Shown here piece after piece: positions 19,995 through 30,482 of a stretch of DNA of 64,000 nt. Position 1 is the stretch's first letter, and each line of letters begins with the position of its first letter. A model generated the notes under the pieces. That model was not told the DNA's origin. It searched no databases and was given only the letters and a program-made list of their open reading frames with translations. Both the position numbers and the translations under genes were made by a program. Source of the stretch: Lysobacteraceae bacterium (GTDB lineage Bacteria; Pseudomonadota; Gammaproteobacteria; Xanthomonadales; Xanthomonadaceae); contig BPKJ01000003.1 in the NCBI GenBank assembly GCA_026005075.1, forward strand, positions 124,001-188,000. The letters are read 5' to 3'.

Positions 19995-20299
19995 GGGTTC
20001 CGTGGCAGGACGATGGTCGGCCGTTCCGTACTGCGCCGGAACAGCACCGCGACGTGGCCGATCCGCTGCACGAGCGCGGCACCCGTCGCCTCGCACAGCG
20101 CACGTGCCTGCGCGTCGCGCCCCTCGCGGTCCTCGGCACACAACCGGACCTTGACCAGCTCGTGGTGCTCGAGGGCCTGCCGCAGCTCCTCGATCACCGG
20201 CTCGGTCGCGCCCTTGCCCCCGAGCAGGATGACCGGCTTGAGCGGGTGGGCGAGGGCGCGCAGGTGACGGCGCTGGGCGGGCGAAAGGGGTTGAGCCAT
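19991..20299 (-). CDS. yhbY: CRS1/YhbY-family RNA-binding protein
   Basis: A 102-residue CRM-domain protein that associates with pre-50S particles in E. coli. It starts LSPAQRRHLRALAHPLKPVI, followed by the GxxG-type loop LLGGKGATEPVIEELRQALE, then HHELVKVRLCAEDREGRDAQ and the end strand GHVAVLFRRS. It is divergent from rlmE, another 50S maturation gene, with 66 bp between the starts, the conserved gammaproteobacterial arrangement. Confidence 0.93.
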   Translation of the reverse strand: MAQPLSPAQRRHLRALAHPLKPVILLGGKGATEPVIEELRQALEHHELVKVRLCAEDREGRDAQARALCEATGAALVQRIGHVAVLFRRSTERPTIVLPRNP

Positions 20300-20365
20300 G
20301 GCAGGCGGACTGGGTCTTGAGCGGCCGCCAAGGGTATCATGGCGCACCGCGTACCGATGGCGATC

Positions 20366-20989
20366 ATGGCCCGCAGCAAGAGCAGCCACCGTTGGCTCAA
20401 GGAGCACTTCTCCGACCCGTTCGTGAAGCGGGCCAAGGCCGAAGGCATGCGTTCGCGCGCCGCCTACAAGCTCGAGGAGCTGATCGGCCGCCATCGCCTG
20501 CTGCGTCGCGGCATGCGCGTGGTGGACCTCGGCGCGGCGCCGGGCGGCTGGTCGCAGGTGCTGGCCCGTGAACTGGGCGAGACCGGCCGGGTCATTGCCA
20601 TGGATATCCTGGAAATGCCGCCGATCGCAGGGGTCACCTTCATTCACGGCGATTTCAGAGAGCCCGAAGCATTGTCCCGACTCGAGGCCGCGCTGGAAGG
20701 CAGGCCGGTGGACCTTGTCCTTTCCGACATGGCCCCCAACATGTGTGGTATCGACGCCGTGGACCAGGCACGCGCCATGCATCTGGTGGAGCTGGCCAGG
20801 GACTTCGCCGAGGACCATCTCGCCGAGGGCGGCGGGTTGCTGGTGAAAATGTTCCAGGGCGCCGGCTCCGACGCCTTCCTGCTTGACCTGCGGCGCCGGT
20901 ATGCGAAGGTGCAGGTGCGCAAGCCGGAGGCGTCACGCAGGCGTTCGTCGGAGGTCTACGTGCTGGCCACCGGCCACCGGCGATCCTGA
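20366..20989 (+). CDS. rlmE: 23S rRNA (uridine2552-2'-O)-methyltransferase RlmE
   Basis: Heat-shock methyltransferase acting on the 50S subunit. The 207-residue form starts MARSKSSHRWLKEHFSDPFV, matching family N termini. A longer frame from 20339 is rejected, partly because a -10-like TATCAT at 20335-20340 covers that ATG. The SAM motif VVDLGAAPGGWSQVLA is clear, with catalytic-tetrad elements in RAAYKLEEL, LSDMAPNMCG, LVKMFQGAG and KPEASRRRSSEVYVLA. ftsH follows 66 bp downstream, as in E. coli rlmE-ftsH. Confidence 0.95.
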   Translation: MARSKSSHRWLKEHFSDPFVKRAKAEGMRSRAAYKLEELIGRHRLLRRGMRVVDLGAAPGGWSQVLARELGETGRVIAMDILEMPPIAGVTFIHGDFREPEALSRLEAALEGRPVDLVLSDMAPNMCGIDAVDQARAMHLVELARDFAEDHLAEGGGLLVKMFQGAGSDAFLLDLRRRYAKVQVRKPEASRRRSSEVYVLATGHRRS

Positions 20990-21055
20990 GCGGCGCCGCG
21001 ACCCGCGGTCCATGCACGGATACGACCCCAACCATCAAGATCAAGGCCCAACCGG

Positions 21056-22969
<1,914 letters not shown>

Positions 22970-23005
22970 GCGCGGGGGCCCTGGGCAGGCACGCTGGGGT
23001 CGGGG

Positions 23006-23905
23006 ATGTTCGACACCGCACCGACGCTGGACTGCGCGGGCCGGCGCCTGAGCCTGGACCGGCCGCGGATCATGGGGGTGGTCAACCTGACGCCGGATTC
23101 GTTCTCGGACGGGGGTCGGCATGCGGAGCCGGCGGCCGCGGTGGAGCATGCGCTGCGCCTGGTGGAGGAGGGGGCCGACCTCCTCGATCTCGGCGGCGAG
23201 TCGACCCGCCCGGGGGCGAGCCCGGTGGATGCCGCCACCGAGCTTGGCCGGGTGATGCCGGTGCTGGAGGCGCTCCTTGCGCGCGTCGAGGTCCCGGTCG
23301 CGGTGGACACCTCGAAGCCCGAGGTCATGCGCGCCGCCATCGCCGCCGGGGCGCACATGATCAACGACGTGCGGGCGCTGCGCGCCGAGGGCGCGCTGGA
23401 GGCCGTGGCGGGCTCCACGGTGGCGGTCTGCCTGATGCACATGCAGGGCGAGCCCCGCAGCATGCAGCAGGCGCCCACGTACCAGGACGTGGTCGAGGAG
23501 GTGCGTGGCTTCCTCGCCGATCGTCTGCTTGCCTGCGAACTGTCGGGCATCGAGCGTCGGCGCCTGGTCATCGATCCCGGATTCGGCTTCGGCAAGACGG
23601 TGGAGCACAACTACCGGCTGCTGCGCCAGCTGTCACGGTTCGTGGACCTCGGCGTGCCGGTGCTGGCGGGCCTGTCCCGCAAGTCCATGATCGGCGCGGT
23701 GACCGGGCTTCCCGTGGACCGTCGTGACCCGGCCTCGGCGGTGGCGGCGGTGCTTGCTGCGGAGCAGGGGGCGCGCCTGCTCCGCGTGCACGATGTGGCC
23801 GGAACCCGAGCGGCGCTGGCGGTGTGGCAGGCCTGGCGCGAGCAGCCTGCGCCCACGCCCTCGGCCGCGACGCCGCGGGCGCCGGTCTGGCCGGACGAGG
23901 ACTGA
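23006..23905 (+). CDS. folP: Dihydropteroate synthase
   Basis: Condenses p-aminobenzoate with dihydropterin pyrophosphate in folate synthesis; the sulfonamide target. The 299-residue product has all signature blocks: IMGVVNLTPDSFSDGG, DLGGESTRPGA, VPVAVDTSKPEVMRAA, MINDVRAL, LMHMQGEPRSMQ, IDPGFGFGKTVEHNYRLL and GLSRKSMIG. The C terminus is some 20 residues longer and Pro/Ala rich. It lies 36 bp after ftsH, as in E. coli, but the usual partner glmM is absent; accA converges from the other strand 10 bp away. Confidence 0.96.
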   Translation: MFDTAPTLDCAGRRLSLDRPRIMGVVNLTPDSFSDGGRHAEPAAAVEHALRLVEEGADLLDLGGESTRPGASPVDAATELGRVMPVLEALLARVEVPVAVDTSKPEVMRAAIAAGAHMINDVRALRAEGALEAVAGSTVAVCLMHMQGEPRSMQQAPTYQDVVEEVRGFLADRLLACELSGIERRRLVIDPGFGFGKTVEHNYRLLRQLSRFVDLGVPVLAGLSRKSMIGAVTGLPVDRRDPASAVAAVLAAEQGARLLRVHDVAGTRAALAVWQAWREQPAPTPSAATPRAPVWPDED

Positions 23906-23915
23906 CCGCAGGCGC

Positions 23916-24875
<960 letters not shown>

Positions 24876-24903
24876 CGTCGGCACGGCCAGGAACGGGGCG
24901 GGC

Positions 24904-24932
24904 AGTATAGCCCCGCTGCGCGGGGCGGGCAC
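24904..24932 (-). promoter_or_regulatory. Putative accA promoter
   Basis: On the minus strand, TATACT (complement of 24904-24909) has GTGCCC 17 bp upstream (complement of 24927-24932). The -10 is good, the -35 weak. Confidence 0.4.
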
Positions 24933-24953
24933 ACGGTGCGCGGGCGGGGTCTC

Positions 24954-25654
24954 TCAGTGGCGGCGGATCAGGATGACGGTGACGTTGTCCGATCCACCAC
25001 CGTCCAGCGCCGCCATGACCAGTTGTTCCACGCACTCCTGGGCGCTGAGGTCGGACCTTGCGAGCAGACGGGCGATCTCGTGGTCGTCGACTTCCTCGGT
25101 GAGCCCATCGCTGCAGAGCAGCAGCTGCATCCCCGGTTTGAACTCCCCAGTGATGGTCTCGATCTTCAGGCTTTCCGGGTCGGTGACCCCCAGTGCCTGG
25201 GTGACCACGTTGCGATGGGGTGGCTGCGGGCCTGCTCGGGGGTGATCGCGCCCTGCTCGATCAGTTCCTGCACGTAGGAGTGGTCCTGCGAGACCTGCCG
25301 CAAGGCGCCATCCCAGAGGTAGGCACGGCTGTCACCCACCCAGCCGACCTCGAAGCGGTCGCCGAACACGCGGGCCGCGGCGATCGTCGTGCCCATCGGA
25401 AGGCCTTCCGAGCGCCGTTGCGACTGCCGGTGGATCTCCTGGTCGGCCGCACGGATGGCCTCGGCCAGCGGCTTGCCGGCGCGGACCTCGCGGACGATGG
25501 CCTCGCGTGCGAGGGCACTGGCGACCTCGCCGAACTCGTGGCCGCCCATGCCGTCGGCGACCAGCCACAGCCCGAGTTCGGCATCACCGTAGTAGGTGTC
25601 CTCGTTGTGTTCGCGGCGCAGGCCGACATGGCTGAGGTGACCGAATTCGATCAT
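24954..25654 (-). pseudogene. PP2C-family serine/threonine phosphatase, frameshifted
   Basis: Bacterial PP2C (Stp1/PrpC type) enzymes dephosphorylate Ser/Thr proteins using Mn/Mg. Two abutting frames together give about 233 residues, full length for the family. The N-terminal part has MIEFGHLSHVGLRREHNEDT with the metal-binding ED, LVADGMGGHEFGEVAS, MGTTIAAA and GWVGDSRAYLW; the C-terminal part has LLLCSDGLTEEV and GGGSDNVTVILIRRH. They meet inside a four-base C run (G on the plus strand, 25217-25220). One extra C there restores ARSHPHRNVVTQALGV, the expected family sequence. Everything else is intact, so this is either a sequencing error or a very recent mutation. Confidence 0.85.
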
Positions 25655-25827
25655 GCAGGGGACCTGCCAGTCTGCGGAGCCGGGACGGGGTCGGGCTCGG
25701 CCGCCTGGGGCGGACGAAGCCCGGTGCAACGAGCAGCGATGGAGGACCGGCACATGCGCCGCATCATGCCGTCAGCGCCGCGAACGGCGCAAGCCGGTCC
25801 GCTTCGTGGGCGGGCGGAAGGCGCCAC

Positions 25828-27093
25828 TCAGAACTCCATCCGCACGCCCAGCGAGAGCAGGCCCTGGCGCTGCCGCGAGGCGCCGACGAGTTCCTCGTAG
25901 TACAGGTAGGCCGAGCGACCACCCGGGAAAACGGCCGAGACACCGATGCCGACGTTGAAGTAGTCGCTGTCGAGGGGATCGCCGGTGCGGACGAAGCGGG
26001 TCTGGCTCGGATCGAAGGCGAACCGCGCGCTGACCTGGCCCGGATCGTCCTCGAACTCGTGCTCCCACTCGACGGACAAGCTGGGCATCAGGATGCCCCA
26101 GTCGCGACTGAGGATGTAGGTGGCACGTCCACCGAGCACGGTGGTGACCGAACGCGTGGTGCGGGCATCGATGGCGAGGGCCAGTCCCTCGCCGGGGAGG
26201 CCGGCGATCATGCGCTCGACGAAGGCGTCGGTCTCGATCCTCGAATACTGCCCGCGGAAGTAGGCTCCAAGGCTCCAGGGGCCCTTCTGCCAGTCGCGTC
26301 CCACCGAGAGCGTAGCGCCAAGGACGTCGCCCTTGGTCGAGGCGGAGGCCACCTGGTCCACCACCGTCTGGCCGCCGTCGAGCGCGGTGATGAGGTAGCG
26401 GAGGCGGCGCTTGAGGTCGTAGTCCAGGCGGCCGGCCATCAGCGTGCCGTCGATGTACCAGGACGCACTGGCATACCAGGTGCCGTAGGCCGAGAGATTC
26501 CAGCCGCGGGTGGCGACCTCGCCACCGTCTTGGGCCAGCTCGGCGTCGTTGTCGCTGTACCCGAGGGCAAGACCGGCGACGAAGCGGTCACTGAACCGGT
26601 AGTCGACGCCGAAGGTGAGGCCGGCGATGTCGTACTCGAAGCGCGGCGAGCGGCTGCCTTCCTCGAAGCGGCCGCGCCCGATCTGCCCGGTGGCGAAGAA
26701 ACCCCAGCGGTCGAAGTCCAGGCCTGCTTCCGGTTCGCCCTCGCCGGCAGCCAGCAGGGCCGAGGGCAGGAACGAGAGCGGCAGGGTGCCGTCCGGGGTC
26801 CACAGTCCGATGCTGAACTGGTTGCGCTGGGCCCCGCCCTTCTCGCCGCGGATCATGTGCAGGCGCAGGTCGAGGTTGTCGAACTGGGTCTGCACGCTGC
26901 CGGTGCCCTGGTCGGCCATGCTCTCACCCAGCCTGCTCGGCAGCTGGTCCAGCGCACCGCGCACTTCCTGCGGGCGCGGCCCGGCACCGACCACCATCTC
27001 GGAGCAGCGGGCCAGAAGGTCTTCCTGCTCGGGCGTACGGTTCGCACAGGGCGAACAACGCCGGACAGGCATTGTCGATGGCGGTGCCGACAT
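25828..27093 (-). CDS. Autotransporter beta-barrel domain (3' part of a frameshifted gene)
   Basis: About 421 residues. The last 280 or so form a classical type V autotransporter barrel: alternating amphipathic strands such as FGVDYRFSDRFVAGLALGYS, WNLSAYGTWYASASWYIDG and SVEWEHEFEDDPG, ending GLLSLGVRMEF with the terminal Phe required for BAM-dependent insertion. Before the barrel is the pre-barrel segment TPEQEDLLARCSEMV with paired-Cys character. The start is artificial. The sequence continues the reading of the Ig-repeat protein encoded just upstream through two frame changes (near 27030-27045 and 27125-27140), so this is the export domain of that protein, not a separate gene. Confidence 0.85.
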   Translation of the reverse strand: MSAPPSTMPVRRCSPCANRTPEQEDLLARCSEMVVGAGPRPQEVRGALDQLPSRLGESMADQGTGSVQTQFDNLDLRLHMIRGEKGGAQRNQFSIGLWTPDGTLPLSFLPSALLAAGEGEPEAGLDFDRWGFFATGQIGRGRFEEGSRSPRFEYDIAGLTFGVDYRFSDRFVAGLALGYSDNDAELAQDGGEVATRGWNLSAYGTWYASASWYIDGTLMAGRLDYDLKRRLRYLITALDGGQTVVDQVASASTKGDVLGATLSVGRDWQKGPWSLGAYFRGQYSRIETDAFVERMIAGLPGEGLALAIDARTTRSVTTVLGGRATYILSRDWGILMPSLSVEWEHEFEDDPGQVSARFAFDPSQTRFVRTGDPLDSDYFNVGIGVSAVFPGGRSAYLYYEELVGASRQRQGLLSLGVRMEF

Positions 27094-27113
27094 CGCGTTC
27101 CTCGTCGTCGAGA

Positions 27114-30100
27114 TTAGGGATCTCGGGCGACTCCGCCGAGCAGGCGGAAGGTGACGGACGGTAGGCTGGTGTCCGCGATCCTTGCGCTGACCTCGACCGG
27201 GCCAGGAAGCAGGATCGTCGCCACGTTGCTGCTTCGTCCGTCGCTGCCGGAGCGGGTCTGCTGGGACTGAAGCGTGACCCGGGTCGGGTCACCCTCCCAC
27301 TCGATCGGCACATCCGCGAGCGGAGCGCCGTTGGTGTCGAGCACCTCCACCACCAGCGGGGCACTGGGTGCGTTGGTGGGCAGGGCCTGCTGGTCGCCGG
27401 AGACGATGCGCAGGCTGCCGACCGCGCCTTCCAGCGTGCCGATGGCGCGGAACAGGATCTGCTGACCGCCTGGCAGCGTGGCCTGCACCGTCTGCTGGCC
27501 CACCAGCCCGCCCAGGGTCCAGCTGTTGCGGACGCGTCCCTGGGCATCGGCGATCGTGGTGGCGCTTGCCAGCGCTCCGCCGCCAGAGAGGACCTGCCAT
27601 TGCACCGGAACACCCGAGAGCGCCTTGTTGGGAGGCAGGTCGAGATCGAGCCCGATCGGTTGTGGCAACGGCTTGCCGACCGGCCCGGACTGGTCGTTGC
27701 CGACCACGTTCACGACCAGCGGCAGGCGCGAGGCGAGGCTGAAGCTCACCATCGCGCCGCTGCCCGGTGCGCTGGCGATGACCTGCACCGGGCCCGGCGT
27801 GGCACCAAAGGTGAGGTCGACCCGGGCAAGGCCCTGCATGTCGGTGGTCGTGGTCGTGGCGGACAGGCTCGCGTCGCCCTGAACCTCCCATTCGATGGTG
27901 GCCCCCGCGATCGGTGCGCCGAGGGCGTCCGCGTAGCGGACCTCCAGCGGCAGGTCGGCCATGGTGAAGACCAGCCCGCGCTGCAGGTCGCCGCGGACGA
28001 TGCTCAGGTTGCGGCCAGTGCCGGTGCCGGTGGCGGCCGTCGCCGTGAACACCACTTCCTGGCCGGTGGCCAGCGCGGCGGTCACCTGCGCCGTTCCCGG
28101 GGTGCTACCCAGCGTGAAACGGTTGCGCGCCTGCCCGGATGCGTCGGTCGTGGTCTGCGCCGCATCGAGCTGACCGTCACCGCTGCGGACCGCCCAGAAC
28201 ACCTGCACGCCGTTCAGCACGCCTCCGCTCGCCGAGCGCGCCTCGACCACGAAGTCCTCCGGAAGCCGGGTGCCCGGGGCCGCCCGCTGCCCGTCGCCGG
28301 ACACGATGACGAGCGTCGCCTGATCGGTGGCCACCACGCGGAACACCGTCGACGTACCGAAAACCGAGGTCGCGAGGACGAGGCTCTCGCTCGGTGTGGC
28401 ACCGAACCGGAAACCCATGCGCGCGACGCCGTCGGCATCCGTTCGGCTCTGGCTGGCATCGAGCTGGACATCGCCCTGCTGCACTTGCCAGTCGACCCGT
28501 ACACCCGCAGGCGCAGGCTGGCCGTCGATCCAAAGACGCGCACCCAGCGGCGTGCCGGGTTGCTGCACCAGGCCTTGCTGGCCGTTGCCCTCGACCGCGT
28601 CGAGCACGAAGACCGACGAGCGCACGGCGTTGACCGTGAAACTGACGCTGGGGTCGCTGCCAAGGCCGGTCGGGAACAGCGCGGTCACTGTGTAAACCAA
28701 GGCCTCGGCCGGGATAAAACTGACCTGGGCCACGCCCGCGCTGTCGGTCGTGGACGGTTGCGGGGCGATCGTCGACCCGTCGCTTGGACTGATCTGCCAA
28801 GTGACGGTTTCGCCGGGCAGGGGCACCGGGGTCGAGCTGCCAGCGCGTTCGAGCAGGACGGCAAGGTTCACCGGCTCACCCTGCGTGGCCGTGATCGAGG
28901 TGGGGGTGTTGGAGGGGGCGAGGGTGTAGGTCGAAGGCTGCACGGCGTAGTTCTGGGTCAGACTGCCGTAGGGGCCGCCGTTGGCCTCGACGACGACCGG
29001 CCCGTTGCCGCGGCCGACCTCGAGGGCCGGGCTGGCGGCGATGCCGGAGGTGTCGGTGTTGACGACCACAGTGGTCTGCCCGCCGGGGAAACGGCCGGGG
29101 CCAGAGAGCACGGTGAAGGTGACCGGCACGCCGGATACCGGGAACGGGCCGTTGCCCTGGTCCTCGTCCGCCCGTACCGCGAACCCGGCTGCGGTCTCCT
29201 CGGTGAAGGTCGGGCCGGTCGGGGCCGGCGTGACCAGCGTCAGGCTCAGCGCACTCACTGCCGCCGTGGTCGAGGTGCTACGTGTCGTCGGCGTCACCAA
29301 GGGCAGATTCACGCTGGCGCCGATCGATGCGCCCGGGGTCAAGGTCGTGCCACCGGTGATGGTGAAACTGGCCAGGCCGTTGGCGTCGGTGTTTTGGCTG
29401 CCGGAGGTCGGACTCAGCGAGACGGCTGGTGCCGCTGTGAAAGAGACGGGTGCTCCCTGCACCGGATTGCCACTTTGTTGACCGGTGAGTTGGACCGTGA
29501 AGGTCGCAGGCTGGCCGCTGATGATCTTGGTCGGCGGGCTCTGGAACCCGATGGTCACGTCCTCGATGGTCAGCGACAGGTCGAGGGATGCGCCCAGGGT
29601 CTTTGCCCTCGGCTGCCCTTTGAGAGGGGAGCACGCAAGATCGTCACCGGGCCGAAAAGCCCTGAGCTGCACGGTCCACTCGCCAAGCTCATCCAGAGGC
29701 CTATTGATGCCACTGGGGCCAAGGTCGAGGGTTGCGATGCCCTGGGCATCGGTATTGAAGGGCGTGTCGTAGCAGGTGCTGCCCTGGATCAAGGTGGGGG
29801 AGGTCTGCCCTGGCGCGTACACCTGCCACTCCACTTGGGCGCCGGAGTAGGGCGAGCCACGGTCGGTCACCTGTACCCGTAGCTCCGGGCTAGCAGCGAA
29901 AGGATGGAGAATCTGGGAGACCGGTACCAGCGGTGTGGCTTGGAGGGCGGGCAAGCTGATGGTGAGGAAGGCCGAGGCGGGGGCCAGAGGGGGGAACGGA
30001 CCCGTCCCGTCCGGATCCCATGTGGCCAGGAGAGAACACGAATCGCTGGTCGAGAACAGCACCGTGGCGGTGGTGGATCCGTCCGAGTCGGCACTGGTGG

Positions 30101-30401
30101 GCGGCGGACTGCTGAAGCTTGGACTGCTCGTGCAGTCGACAAGCTCCCAGCTCAGTTCCCCGCCGCCGATTGGCTGGCCGAAGCCGTCCCGGGTTTCGAG
30201 GGTGACCGTCAACGGCGTCCCAGCTTCCCCGGAGTAAAAGCCCGGGTCGAAGAAGCTACTCTGAGCGTAAACCTGTCCGCCGATCGCGAACAACGCAATA
30301 CCGAAAATGAGCCCGGCCAGACGCCTCGCTCCGAGCAACGGCCAGAACCCCGACGTTGCGCCGTGCATCCGCACCGCGACCTGCTTGCGTAGACCCGCCA
30401 T
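27114..30401 (-). CDS. Ig-like (Big_1/invasin-type) repeat passenger of an autotransporter
   Basis: 1095 residues: a long signal region ending IGGQVYAQ, then about ten tandem domains of roughly 90-100 residues with the invasin/Big_1 pattern: VxWxV, TDADGxAxxxFxxGxTPG, followed by VxVxA. Examples are GVRVDWQVQQGDVQLDASQS and GVQVFWAVRSGDGQLDAAQT. The frame stops at VTFRLLGGVARDP. A +1 shift there continues into EIPNLDDEERDVGTAIDNAC and then the barrel encoded downstream, so the intact protein would be about 1,540 residues with a surface-displayed Ig rod. The start at MAGLRKQ has a G-rich ribosome site (AAGGGGGGG). Probable role: adhesion. The large open frame extending further upstream is antisense to the caspase gene and is discarded. 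Confidence 0.85.
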   Translation of the reverse strand: MAGLRKQVAVRMHGATSGFWPLLGARRLAGLIFGIALFAIGGQVYAQSSFFDPGFYSGEAGTPLTVTLETRDGFGQPIGGGELSWELVDCTSSPSFSSPPPTSADSDGSTTATVLFSTSDSCSLLATWDPDGTGPFPPLAPASAFLTISLPALQATPLVPVSQILHPFAASPELRVQVTDRGSPYSGAQVEWQVYAPGQTSPTLIQGSTCYDTPFNTDAQGIATLDLGPSGINRPLDELGEWTVQLRAFRPGDDLACSPLKGQPRAKTLGASLDLSLTIEDVTIGFQSPPTKIISGQPATFTVQLTGQQSGNPVQGAPVSFTAAPAVSLSPTSGSQNTDANGLASFTITGGTTLTPGASIGASVNLPLVTPTTRSTSTTAAVSALSLTLVTPAPTGPTFTEETAAGFAVRADEDQGNGPFPVSGVPVTFTVLSGPGRFPGGQTTVVVNTDTSGIAASPALEVGRGNGPVVVEANGGPYGSLTQNYAVQPSTYTLAPSNTPTSITATQGEPVNLAVLLERAGSSTPVPLPGETVTWQISPSDGSTIAPQPSTTDSAGVAQVSFIPAEALVYTVTALFPTGLGSDPSVSFTVNAVRSSVFVLDAVEGNGQQGLVQQPGTPLGARLWIDGQPAPAGVRVDWQVQQGDVQLDASQSRTDADGVARMGFRFGATPSESLVLATSVFGTSTVFRVVATDQATLVIVSGDGQRAAPGTRLPEDFVVEARSASGGVLNGVQVFWAVRSGDGQLDAAQTTTDASGQARNRFTLGSTPGTAQVTAALATGQEVVFTATAATGTGTGRNLSIVRGDLQRGLVFTMADLPLEVRYADALGAPIAGATIEWEVQGDASLSATTTTTDMQGLARVDLTFGATPGPVQVIASAPGSGAMVSFSLASRLPLVVNVVGNDQSGPVGKPLPQPIGLDLDLPPNKALSGVPVQWQVLSGGGALASATTIADAQGRVRNSWTLGGLVGQQTVQATLPGGQQILFRAIGTLEGAVGSLRIVSGDQQALPTNAPSAPLVVEVLDTNGAPLADVPIEWEGDPTRVTLQSQQTRSGSDGRSSNVATILLPGPVEVSARIADTSLPSVTFRLLGGVARDP

Positions 30402-30413
30402 GATGTGCCCCCC

Positions 30414-30446
30414 TTGACCCATTTGGACCGCAGTATACTCGGGTCG
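30414..30446. promoter_or_regulatory. Shared divergent promoter region, palindromic -10
   Basis: Only 81 bp separate the autotransporter and caspase starts. AGTATACT at 30432-30439 is a perfect palindrome and reads as TATACT, a good -10, on both strands. TTGACC at 30414-30419 lies 14 bp from the plus-strand -10, which is too close for an ideal promoter. Both genes have purine-rich ribosome sites at suitable distances (GGAGG before 30483; a G run before 30401). Shared use is inferred. Confidence 0.4.
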
Positions 30447-30482
30447 CCCGCCACGCACGCACTGCAACCACGGAGGCTTCGC

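Noticed and set aside
27600..29882. A 760-codon plus-strand frame opposite the Ig repeats
   Set aside because: Low-complexity Arg/Gly/His sequence that echoes the Ig repeats in antisense; no start signal and no motifs.
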